Shown here piece after piece: positions 39,121 to 49,173 of a stretch of 64,000 bases of DNA. Every line of letters begins with the position of its first letter. The stretch's first letter is position 1. Both the position numbers and the translations under genes were made by a program. The notes beneath the pieces were generated by a model. That model was not told the DNA's origin. It searched no databases and saw nothing but the letters and a program-made list of their open reading frames with translations. This DNA comes from Leptobrachium leishanense (Eukaryota > Chordata > Amphibia > Anura > Megophryidae): assembly GCA_009667805.1 (NCBI GenBank), contig CM019063.1, positions 57,892,881 to 57,956,880 on the forward strand, in the 5' to 3' direction.

Positions 39121-40195
39121 TGTAGCGCTCACTCCCGGAGGAGCCGCTGAAATTGAACCTCGGGTCAGTCTCCCCGCACTATGGAATAAATATACTCGTG
39201 GATTTTATAAATTATATAGTTTACTAGAATAAATGGCATATAATGAATAACACGGTGTTCGTATATATATTTACAGTACTTCGTAACGCGGGAAACGCGC
39301 AGCGGAAAAGAAATACGATGCTTCGTAATTCGAGAAACGCGCAGCGGAAAAGAAATACAAGGTTTCGTAATTCGAGAAACGCGCAGCGGAAAAGAGAAAA
39401 TACAAAGCTTCGTAATTCGAGAAACGCGCAGCGGAAAAGAAAAGAAGAAAATATATCTTTAATCCCCTTTCTTGAGGTTGGGGAGTGAGTCCCGGACAGG
39501 TTATGTCCCAGAATGTACGTGTGTGTGTGTTATGGTACCCGGGTACAATATCCAACTGGCCAGTGAATTGCTTATGAGGTGTCTTCGACTAGTCAAGTTG
39601 GGGCCCTGTGGGTTTTGGAAACAAACAGCAGCGTGCTTTATTTTCACAACGGCCTGGAAGGCCTCTCACCCATCCGCCAGATCCTTGATGCTCCGCTCGA
39701 CCCAGGACGTCTCTCCGCTCGATGTTGACTGGGGTTCTCTTGGTTACTGGATCCGCTGTCGGGCTTTCTGCACCTGCCCCAAGATGTCCAGCTCACCGCC
39801 TGCTCTCCGTGTCCGATCGATCTGCGGTACTCCTAACTCGGGGTCTTCCAGCTTCCTCAATACCAGCGCGGGTAGTCCTGTGAATCGCTGGGTCTTCCTC
39901 TGGTAAGGCTGAATAACCCAGTCTTTAGCTCTGTCAGGCCCCAGCTGCGCTCCGGCCTAGTCGCTGTCTCGTTCTGCTGCTCTGCGTCTTGCTCCTCTCA
40001 CTCCCTGGCGCGCTCTGCCCGCTCTCTCCACGGGGCTCAGGATGTAAGTGTCTGTGTTCCACCCACTTCCTGTGTCCGTTCCCAAAGCATGCCGGGAAAT
40101 GTAGTCCCAATGTTCAATGTCTCTCATCACGTTTGTCTCCCTCCGGTGGCCAAAAATAGGTACTGCCACGACAGGGAATTAAACCCAGCGCTACA
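39121..40195 (-). repeat. 3' LTR of the gypsy element
   Basis: 1075 bp, TG...CA ends. It contains four copies of a 30-bp repeat (around CGTAATTCGAGAAACGCGCA); the other LTR has three, which accounts for most of the length difference. Confidence 0.93.
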
Positions 40196-40216
40196 CTCTC
40201 CCCCTCCTAGAACTCT
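40196..40216 (-). promoter_or_regulatory. Polypurine tract
   Basis: Minus strand AGGAGGGGGAGAG directly abuts the 3' LTR, as expected for plus-strand DNA priming. Confidence 0.8.
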
Positions 40217-40264
40217 TGGGTCTCTCCAAGGAGGTACAACAGTTGCATTACATTTCAACACAGT

Positions 40265-41134
40265 TTAGGTAACATATACAGGCTCAGCAGCAAGCATACA
40301 ATGGGTTATATACACTTCCTCAAGTTGACTCATGCTTTGGGCTACCTTAGCTAACATAGCAGACACTTCGGGCAACCTTCGCACTGTGGTGATGGCCTCT
40401 TCAGTGCTATGTCCTGGTGAGTCGTAGGTGAGTCGCTGGGGCGGTCGAACAGAGCGTTTTGGTTCTGGCTCAATCAGTTCCTCTTCAGGTGGAAGTACTA
40501 TAGGCGCTGGTTCCGTTCTTCTTTCTACCACTGGAGCAGACACCTCTTCGGAGTATGATCCTTCCAGTGAAGGCATAGAACTGTAGTCATAAGATTCGAC
40601 TTCAGGAACTACAGGGATTGCAATAGTCTCAGGAACTTCTAACTGAAATTCAGGAGCTTCAGGCCTCAAATTACTTTCCCACCGTTCAGGAACCGCGATA
40701 ACCTCTTCAGGCTCCGGTGAGCGCATCCAGTCCAGACAAAAACTCTCTTCCTCACTGTCCCTTTCACTCTCTTCGACAGCCCGGGTCTGCTGAGACCGAG
40801 TAACGGGAGGCAAACGTGGCGCAGGCGGATTTGGCAGAGAAAGTTCGTCCCCAACTGGTATCCTCACAGCCTCTCTCAAAGGTAACAAATGATTCCGGTG
40901 CCAGTTCTTAAGAGGCCCAGCCTTTCCATCCGGCTGGATTTGATACACCGGCAGACCCGGCAGTTGCTTGCAGACAATGTAGACTTGAGAACTCCATCTA
41001 TCCGCCAACTTTTGCCTCGCAGCAGCACCCAAGTTCTTCAACAAAACCCTATCACCGGGCTGTAGATCCTGTATCCGAACTTTCAAGTCATAGTTCCTTT
41101 TGTTCCTTTGCTCCCTGTTTCCTGAGGTCAAACG
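40265..41134 (-). pseudogene. pol C-terminal tail after an in-frame stop
   Basis: Same frame as pol, separated only by the TAG at 41138-41140. It carries the integrase C-terminal module (VRIQDLQPGDRVLLKN, WSSQVYIVCKQLPGLPVYQI) and then an acidic, proline-rich tail ending at 40265. It would be part of pol in an intact copy. Confidence 0.85.
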
Positions 41135-41137
41135 GAC

Positions 41138-43696
41138 CTATTCAAACGCAGAGGCCAGGTTCTTCCGAAGTCTATCCACGTAATTTCTATGGGAAGCTAC
41201 CGACGTCTGGTCTAGAGATAACCCAAACGCCAAATCAACCGGCAGTCGAGCTTCTCTTCCGAACATAAGACGGTACGGTGAGTATCCAGTGGCGTCACTC
41301 TCCGTACTTTTATATGCATGCAACAGAGTAGCTATGTGACGACTCCAACTCTGCTTCTCTGTGTTTGACAGTGTCCCCAGCATATTTAGCAGCGTGCGAT
41401 TAAACCTTTCAGGCTGAGCATCACCTTGAGGGTGATATGGTGTAGTTCGGGTCTTTTGGATTCCCAACAGCTCCAACAATTGCCCAACAAGTCGGCTTTC
41501 AAAGTCTCTACCCTGATCAGAGTGTATTCTCCTTGGTAGGCCGTAGTGAATAAAGAACTTCTCCATCAGAACCTTTGCTACTGTCGGAGCGCGTTTGTCT
41601 TTCGTGGAAAAGGCTTGGGCGTAACGTGTGAAGTGATCAGTCACTACTAATATATTCCCTTGCCCACTAGCATCCGGCTCTAAGCACAGGAAGTCAATGC
41701 ACACCAAATCCATGGGTCCCTGACTCTGCAGATGGCTCATTGGAGCGGTTCGGGTCGGTAGGGTCTTCCTCTGAATACACCTTAGACATGAATGGCAATA
41801 ACTTTCCACTTCAGCTCTCATGCAAGGCCAATAGAACCTGTCTCGCACCAGCTTAAAAATCCTTTCAGCGCCCAAATGTCCATGCTCATCATGTAGCGAT
41901 CGCAGCACACTCTCCCTATGTTTAGTGGGAAGGAATAACTGTTGGGTCTCTTCAGCATTGGTTGAGGGGCCCCTTCGGTAGACCACTCCATCCAACATCT
42001 TCAACCGTTCCCACTCTTTGTAGACCAATCTGGCTCCATCTGGGGAATTGGTCAGCAGAATTTCACGCTGGTTCGCAGTTAGGGCCTTTATGGTTAACGC
42101 AATTAAAGGGTCTCTGGCCTGATCAGCTTTCAGGTCCTGTTTTGAAAAGGTAGGTAGACTTTCATCCCTCAATTGCGTAGGGTTGCAGAACTCCGGAACA
42201 GCCGCAGCCATGACTCCTATGGCCTCCGCTTCAATCCCTCCCTTGACCCGGCGCTCTGCTCCTTGACACAAAGCTTGGACCCCGTCTGGAGTTAACTGAG
42301 TCCATTCTGTAGCGTAGGGTCTTCTCGACAAAGCATCAGCATCTCGATTATTCACCCCAGGGCGATACTTCAAGCTGAACCGAAACCCTGACAGAGCGGC
42401 CAACCACCGATGTCCCGTTGCATCCAGTTTCGCAGTAGTAAGGATGTAGGTAAGAGGATTGTTATCCGTCTTTATCACAAACTCAGCTCCATACAGATAG
42501 TCCTTTAGCTTGTCTACCACTGCCCACTTTAAGGCTAGGAACTCCAACTTGTGGGTAGGGTAGTTCTTCTCTGAAGGCGTAAGGCTCCGGCTCACGTACG
42601 CTACAGGCCTCAGCAATCCACCATACTCTTGATACAGGACAAGATTCATGTCCCCAATTGTCTTCTCCATTAACCGTTGGAACGTGGCTGGAGCCCCCGT
42701 AAGGCCTTGAGGCATTCTGTTGAATTCAAAGAACCCCAGTGGACAGATGAACGCAGTCTTCTCTTTGTCTTCAGGATGCATTGGTATCTGGTGATACCCA
42801 CTTCGCAGGTCTAGTACACTAAACCATTTTGCTCCAGACAAACACTGTAAGGCATCTTCTATCCGAGGAGTAGCATATTGGTCTGGGATGGTTCTCCGAT
42901 TCAGCGTGCGATAGTCTATGCATAGGCGGACAGGACCATTCTTCTTCCGGACCATCACTATTGGAGATGTGTATGGACTCCTGGACTCTTGGATCACCTT
43001 GGTTCTTTGCAGTTCATTCAGCTGTTCTCGCAGATCGTCCAAGTCTCCCAGCGGAACTCGTCTTGACCTTTCACGAAACGGCTTGTCTTCTTGTAATCGA
43101 ATGCGGTGCTCAGTACTTTTAGCTAGGCCTACGTCGAACTCATCTTTCGAGAACAATTCTCTCCACTTTAGAACTTGAGACTGAAGACGTTTCTTCCATT
43201 CAGGTGAAATGGGAGCGTCCTTGGGGTAGAATCTTTCATCTGGAATCCCTTTATCCACTCCCCCTCCTAAATCGGTAGGAGAGAGAGGCGTAGCAGACGC
43301 CACTTGCCCGATAGGCATTCGTGCTTTAAGGACTACTGGAGAATCAGACACATTGCACACGCTGACTGAGACTCTTCCTCGTGTTCTTTTCAAAGCTTTA
43401 GTGGAGATTATTTCAGGAATTACTTCGACTCCGGCTTCACTCCCATGATTAAAATCGGTTTCCAGTACCACATAGGGACCTGGTTGCGATCCGTTCAACT
43501 TGACTGAAGCCCGGAAGCTCGCTACTTCTCCTGCTTGCAGAACCTTCTCTGTTCCTTCTAATCTCCATAGGCGCCCCACTTCGGCAGGTGCCTTCTGTTC
43601 TTCGACCATCCTCTGATAGACTGGACGTAACATTGGGTGTACTCCTTGAGTAGAACCTTCTTCCAATACGATAGGTGTCAGGAGACGTTGCACCAA
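41138..43696 (-). pseudogene. pol: reverse transcriptase with internal deletion, RNase H remnant, integrase
   Basis: An 852-codon open frame. RT fingers and palm are present up to FNRMPQGLTGAPATFQ, including the motif-A Asp in VLDLRSGYHQIPM. At about 42636 the frame jumps straight to LYQEYGGLLRPVAYVSRSL of the RNase H region, so the YxDD catalytic motif, thumb and connection are missing. The frame stays open. Integrase follows with an HHCC finger (HGHLGAERI...CHSCLRC), Asp in CIDFLCLE, Asp in HSDQGRDFES and Glu in PQGDAQPERFNRTL. It ends at an in-frame TAG (41138-41140). Confidence 0.92.
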
Positions 43697-43697
43697 A

Positions 43698-44273
43698 TCA
43701 GTATTCGTCCCCCACTATCATGGAACTCCTGTTTGCCCCTGAAGGCCGAGGACACACAATGGCCAATGCATCACAACCTCCGGACTGTGCGATGATTTCG
43801 GATCCGATCTCCAACTTCACCTGTAGATACCCGTCATAAGGGAGTTTCTCAGTTCCAATACCCCAGATTTCCAGGTCCTTCAATTTCTGTAGAGGAAGAT
43901 GCTTCCAGTGTTTCTCGTAGAAGTCTCGGTAGATCAATGTCACTTGAGCCCCTGAATCCAACAGGGCTTTCGTGTAGACTCCCTCCACTTGGATTGGCAC
44001 AATAGGAGAAGGACCTATCAGCTGGTCAGGAAACTTGGTGGTGGCACCAGGACACTTAGACCCAGTTTGTTGTACCCTGGCCTTCTTCTTGGCCCGTGTA
44101 GGTTTTGGGTGTGTATTGCTTCCCCATGACGTAGGTCCGGATGCTAAGGGAGTGACTCTTTCAGTCCTGGCAGGCTCAGCAGTTGGCCAGACTTTGGGCC
44201 CTCTCGCCCTCTTAGTCCTGGCTTGATTTTTGGAGCGGGTTTCAACCTTCGGGCACCTAGGTTGCTCCTTCAC
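43698..44273 (-). CDS. Retrotransposon aspartic protease region
   Basis: The LLDSGAQVTLIY motif (D-S-G active site) lies at about residues 106-117 of a 191-codon frame, preceded by a basic linker. It ends at a stop just before pol; a run of five G at 43714-43718 is the likely frameshift position. Confidence 0.85.
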   Translation of the reverse strand: MKEQPRCPKVETRSKNQARTKRARGPKVWPTAEPARTERVTPLASGPTSWGSNTHPKPTRAKKKARVQQTGSKCPGATTKFPDQLIGPSPIVPIQVEGVYTKALLDSGAQVTLIYRDFYEKHWKHLPLQKLKDLEIWGIGTEKLPYDGYLQVKLEIGSEIIAQSGGCDALAIVCPRPSGANRSSMIVGDEY

Positions 44274-44524
44274 TGGTGCCCTCTGGCGTTTCCCGCCGGT
44301 GAGGTAGATAACAGTCCTTCCAAGGCTTTCAACAACTCCTCTACTCGATTTCCTTCAGGCTTTTGGCTTTTGCATTGTGCGCGGAAATGGCCCATTTCTC
44401 CACAACTGAAACACCTCTTCTTTGAAGACGGAGACGCATTCACCCGCTGTGATTCGGTTGAAGGACCCTGGCTAGACGCCACAGCAACCCCGGTTGTCTG
44501 CATGTCCGTAAGGAACTTCTGCAT
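44270..44524 (-). pseudogene. gag nucleocapsid fragment with CCHC zinc knuckle
   Basis: CFSCGEMGHFRAQC is a CX2CX4HX4C knuckle. It is separated from the upstream gag frame by frameshifts between 44525 and 44891, a stretch that still translates in pieces as a charged linker. Confidence 0.8.
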
Positions 44525-44891
44525 CTCTGTCTGTGTCTGTCACCTTCAACAATACTCGGCACAGTTCCGCGTACGCCTGTTGCAGTTCAGCTTGAGCTTC
44601 TTGTACCTCCTTAACAGTTTTGCGCAACTCGCCTTGTGCAGAGAGGTTTTATTCTTTGACAGCCTTCTCTGTGGATTTAAAAGCGATCAGATGCTCTTGT
44701 TCGTCCACGTCGGATCCGTAGGTATCCAACGAGTCGCTTTCAGGCTGCAAACAGTCGTTATGCCTCACAGGTTGCGCGTAAGCTCTTTCTCCTCGCCTGA
44801 AGGATTTTTCTTCCAGTAAAGCCTCCTCCTCTCTGACAGCTCGGATCAGTTCCAGGTACTTCAGTTCTTGATTACCTTCTCTGCTTCTCAG

Positions 44892-45758
44892 CTACAGCAT
44901 CACTGGATCTAGAGGTTGAGAGCCCCTCAGGATCTGTTTTATTCGGATCTTATCCACTTCAGCCGGTTCGGCCCCTTTCTTGAGGAGAATCTGTTGCAGA
45001 ATCTTATCTAGGCGCCTCATATATTCGGTCATTCTCTCACCTCTCCGCTGGTAGGTGTGTTCATACTGATATACGAGCTCTGCAGCCTTTTCCGTTCGCC
45101 CAAAAACTTCCTCCAGAACGTTTAAATAATCTAAAGCAGTGCAGTCTTTCTTACTCAATTTTAGGTTTCTTACAGCTTCTGACGCAGGTCCCTTTAAGCT
45201 CTCGGTGATCCTTTGCTTTTTCTGGGCTTCAGGGACGTCCCACTCATCCAGAGCCTGCATCGCCTGTTCCACCCATTCTTCGAAGGTTTCTTCTCCCGCC
45301 GGAGTTGGTACGTTTCCTGTAAAATTTCTCAACCGTCGATAACCGAAGTTAGTGTGCGGAGGGCTTGTTCTCTGACACTTAGCCAGCAAATCTCCAATAG
45401 CCACTATAAATTCAGGCCCGATCATGGCCAACGGACTGGGCGCAGGAACACTTGCGGATTCGCCACGTGGTGCACTTGGCTGAATCAGTTGGACTTCCAC
45501 CTCATCGGTCAGCTTCACGCTCGCGCCCTGAAAACACACTGGAACACCCTTTCTCCACTCAAAAAGAACATACATGTGAGAGGTATCTGGGTTCTCTTTA
45601 ATGTCCAGGATTAACCCCCGATGATCTGGTGTCAGCGCGGCCACAGCCTGGCGAATCTGATCTTCGGCCCAAGTGTCTGCGGGAATATCCATGACTATAC
45701 AAAATTCTAACTGACTACTGTGCTCCTCACACCATTCGGCAGCAGTGTCTGGATCCAT
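44892..45758 (-). CDS. gag protein, PNMA-like N-terminal and capsid region (288 aa)
   Basis: Starts MDPDTAAEWCEEHSS 36 nt after the primer-binding site. Residues 1-100 resemble the RRM-like N-terminus of paraneoplastic Ma (PNMA) proteins (WC box, MDIPADTW). About residues 130-288 look like the alpha-helical PNMA/gypsy capsid (NFGYRRLRNFTG, FEEWVEQA, YEHTYQRRGERMTEYMRRLD). The frame ends before the nucleocapsid, which continues in other frames to 44270. It is a retrotransposon structural gene, not the host PNMA gene, because it lies between LTRs and upstream of pol. Confidence 0.85.
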   Translation of the reverse strand: MDPDTAAEWCEEHSSQLEFCIVMDIPADTWAEDQIRQAVAALTPDHRGLILDIKENPDTSHMYVLFEWRKGVPVCFQGASVKLTDEVEVQLIQPSAPRGESASVPAPSPLAMIGPEFIVAIGDLLAKCQRTSPPHTNFGYRRLRNFTGNVPTPAGEETFEEWVEQAMQALDEWDVPEAQKKQRITESLKGPASEAVRNLKLSKKDCTALDYLNVLEEVFGRTEKAAELVYQYEHTYQRRGERMTEYMRRLDKILQQILLKKGAEPAEVDKIRIKQILRGSQPLDPVML

Positions 45759-45794
45759 ATTTAACCCTTTAGATGCGTTTTTTCCAGAGACTGG

Positions 45795-45812
45795 ATCCTG
45801 GACGAGCCCCCA
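45795..45812 (-). promoter_or_regulatory. Primer-binding site, tRNA-Pro type
   Basis: Two bases inside the 5' LTR the minus strand reads TGGGGGCTCGTCCAGGAT. It differs at one position from the proline-tRNA primer-binding site known from gammaretroviruses. Confidence 0.75.
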
Positions 45813-45814
45813 CG

Positions 45815-46843
45815 TGTAGCGCTCACTCCCGGAGGAGCCGCTGAAATTGAACCTCGGGTCAGTCTCCCCGCACTAGGGAATATACTCCAGCACCGTCGTG
45901 GATTTTATAAATTATATAGTTTACTAGAATAAATGGCATATAATGAATAACACGGTGTTCGTATATATATTTACAGTACTTCGTAACGCGGGAAACGCGC
46001 AGCGGAAAAGAAATACGTTGCTTCGTAATTCGAGAAATGCGCTGCGGAAAAGAGAAAATACAAGGCTTCGTAATTCGAGAAACGCGCAGCGGAAAAGAAA
46101 ATATATCTTTAATCCCCTTTCTTGAGGTTGGGGAGTGAGTCCCGCACAGGTTATGTCCCAGAATGTACGTGTGTGTGTGTTATGGTACCCGGGTACAATA
46201 TCCAACTGGCCAGTGAATTGCTTATGAGGTGTCTTCGACTAGTCAAGTTGGGGCCCTGTGGGTTTTGGAAACAAACAGCAGCGTGCTTTATTTTCACAAC
46301 GGCCTGGAAGGTCTCTCACCCATCCGCCAGATACTTGATGCTCCGCTCGACCCAGGACGTCTCTCCGCTCGATGTTGACTGGTTCTCTTGGTTACTGGAT
46401 CCGCTGTCGGGCTTTCTGCACCTGCCCCAAGATGTCCAGCTCACCGCCTGCTCTCCCTGTCCGATCGATCTGCGGTACTCCTAACTCGGGGTCTTCCAGC
46501 TTCCTCAATATCAGCGCGGGTAGTCCTGTGAATCTCTGGGTCTTCCTCTGGTAAGGCTGAATAACCCGGTCTTTAGCTCTGTCAGGCCCCAGCTGCGCTC
46601 CGGCCTAGTCGCTGTCTCGTTCTGCTGCTCTGCGTCTTGCTCCTCTCACTCCCTGGCGCGCTCTGCCCGCTCTCTCCACGAGGCTCGGGATGTAAGTGTC
46701 TGTGTCCCACCCACTTCCTGTGTCCGTTCCCAAAGCATGCCAGGAAATGTAGTCCCAATGTTCAATGTCTCTCATCGCGCTTGTCTCCCTCCGGTGGCCA
46801 AAAATAGGTACTGCCACGACAGGGAATTAAACCCAGCGCTACA
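45815..46843 (-). repeat. 5' LTR of the gypsy element
   Basis: 1029 bp, the same ends as the 39121-40195 copy and very similar to it apart from the repeat-copy difference and scattered substitutions. Confidence 0.93.
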
Positions 46844-47885
46844 CCCTCATACACACCGCACAATACTGTGGAGCTCTGTGACACCCTCATACACACCGCA
46901 CATTACTGTGGAGCTCTGTGACACCCTCATACACACCGCACATTACTGTGGAGCTGTGACACCCTCATACACACTGCACATTACTGTGGAGCTCTGTGAC
47001 ACCCTCATACACACCGCACATTACTGTGGAGCTCTGTGACACCCTCATACACACCGCACATTACTGTGGAGCTCTGTGACACCCTCATACACACTGCACA
47101 TTACTGTGGAGCTCTGTGACACCCTCATACACACTGCACATTACTGTGGAGCTCTGTGACACCCTCATAATCACTTCATATTACTGTGGAGCTCTGACAC
47201 CCTCATACACACCGCACATTACTGTGGAGCTCTGTGACACCCTCATACACACCGAACATTACTGTGGAGCTCTGTGACACCCTCATACACACCGAACATT
47301 ACTGTGGAGCTCTGTGACACCCTCATACACACTGAACATTACTGTGGAGCTCTGTGACACCCTCATACACACTGAACATTACTGTGGAGCTCTGTGACAC
47401 CCTCATACACACCGAACATTACTGAGGAGCTCTGTGACACCCTCATACACACCGAACATTACTGAGGAGCTCTGTGACACCCTCATACACACTGTGCATT
47501 ACTGTGGAGCTCTGTGACACCCACATACACACTGCATATTACTGTGGAGCTCTGTGACCCCCTCATACACACCGCACATTACTATGGAACTATGTGACAC
47601 CCTCATACACACTGCACATTACTGTGAAGCTCTGTGACACCCTCATATAATCACTGCACATTACTGTGGAGATCTGTGACACCCTCATATACACACCGAA
47701 CATTACGGTGAACCTCTGACACCCTCATACACACTGCGCATTACTGTGGAGCTGTGTGACCCCCTCATACACACTGCACATTTCTGCGGAGCTCTGTGAC
47801 ACCCTCATAGCCACTGAACATTACTGTGGAGCTCTGTGACACCCTCATACACACTGCACATTTCTGTGGAGCTCTGTGACACCCT
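46844..47885. repeat. Satellite array (CCCTCATACACACTGCACAT type), right part
   Basis: About 28 units of about 37 bp, with CACCCTCATACACACCGCAC and ATTACTGTGGAGCTCTGTGA, drifting in sequence to the right. It is continuous with 38990-39120 if the LTR element is removed. Confidence 0.95.
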
Positions 47886-47950
47886 CAGTCCGGGCCTGCT
47901 CATAGGAAATTTAGTTCCAAAACATCTGGAGGGCCAAGATAGCTGACCCA
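47884..47950. mobile_element. MITE fragment of the CATCTCCCATGATGCTC family
   Basis: Right-hand end only: AAAACATCTGGAGGGCCAAG then ATAGCTGACCC. Confidence 0.5.
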
Positions 47951-49173
47951 TGCTCTACGCCTTTCAGAATATGACATGCTTCCAGCTCAGCATGTCACAT
48001 AACCACGGGGGGGGGGGGGGTAGTTTGCAAAAGACCAGCAAGCTATTCCTTGGTGGCTCACTGCCATCGGCTCCTCAAGCTGGCATTCCTGAAAGAATAT
48101 CAGCTCTCAGAGCCTGCAAAATCCTGTGCAACTCTGTTCCCGCAGTACAGAGAGCTGCATGATCAGTCCTGTCTTCCGGTCGCATTCAGAGGGTCACTGG
48201 TAACAAATAGATAAGTGCTTTAAGATATAATCTAGAAAATGTTTCAAATTTACATTACCGTAGATACTCGAGTATAACGCGATGGATAGAGATTTATTAT
48301 GGAAATGAGAGAATACTCAAGACTCGAATATAATGTGAGGAGCAAAATTATAATGTACCGGTAAACAATTAAAATCCATCCAGGTTCTCTTAACACAGTC
48401 AGGCTCCCCCTCAGGCCGAGGTGCTCTGCTCTAGAATAATTGCAGTTGTTAAAGTATGAAGCCATCTGCCACCCGTCTTCTTTACTAACGATTAAATGGC
48501 CGGCGGAGGTGAGCGAGGTGAACGATTGGCTTAAACCGAGTGTGCCCTCTGGCCATGATGGATCCCACCTCTCCCGAATCTGCGAGTTTCTGAAGTGTTT
48601 GCAAGTATCAGGGAGCTCACATTCACTTCAGCGAGACTACCAGGAGACTTGGGATCCAGAGCAAGGCAAGTTTTTTTACACGCGATGCAGATGTCTCGAA
48701 TAGAACGTGACCCCCTCCAATTTTAGGGTAAATTTTTGTCACCAAAATCCAGCAGTATACTCGAGTAATCAATTCAGTGTTTATTATTTTGTACCTTCAG
48801 CAAATTATTATTATTCACACGAGTCCTGCCCCCCCCCCCATCTCCATCTAAGGCTAGGGTCAGAGTGGGGCAGTCGGAACGCGCGTGCAGACGCACTAAA
48901 TCACGGCGGCAGTAGCAGCACATAACGGCCAATGACGGCCAATATACGCAGTACGTGCGTACGAAAGTGCGCCGACACCACGCAACCAGCAAATGAACGC
49001 ATTTTTATCAGAACGTGAAACCGCTGCTACTGACGTACAAAGTGCGCGGCGGCCGCATGGCAGCGTGTGTGCGTGATTAGGAGACGTCAGACGCTGCTAG
49101 TGTGCGGCGTACATCACGTCCAAACTGCCAAAGATTCCTGCAGTTCGTTGGAGCGTACCTGCGACCGTTGAAC

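Larger units (their letters stand above)
39121..46843 (-). mobile_element. Ty3/gypsy LTR retrotransposon with PNMA-type gag, 7.7 kb, defective
   Basis: Two LTRs (39121-40195 and 45815-46843) bound the element, each with TGTAGCGCT and AGCGCTACA termini. It reads right to left: 5' LTR, primer-binding site, gag, zinc knuckle, protease, RT/RNase H/integrase, polypurine tract, 3' LTR. The insertion lies within a satellite unit (CCC retained on each side). The gag 3' part is frame-broken, the protease/pol junction carries a frameshift in a G-run, RT has a large in-frame deletion, and pol has an in-frame TAG. It cannot transpose by itself. Confidence 0.95.

Noticed and set aside
39243..39488. 81-codon Arg/Lys-rich frame (RNSRNAQRKRN repeats), also at 45943
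   Set aside because: It lies in both LTRs and comes from the 30-bp internal repeat.
44892..45758. Possibility that the gag frame is the host PNMA gene
   Set aside because: It lies between matching LTRs, directly after a primer-binding site and upstream of protease and pol, so it is retrotransposon gag.
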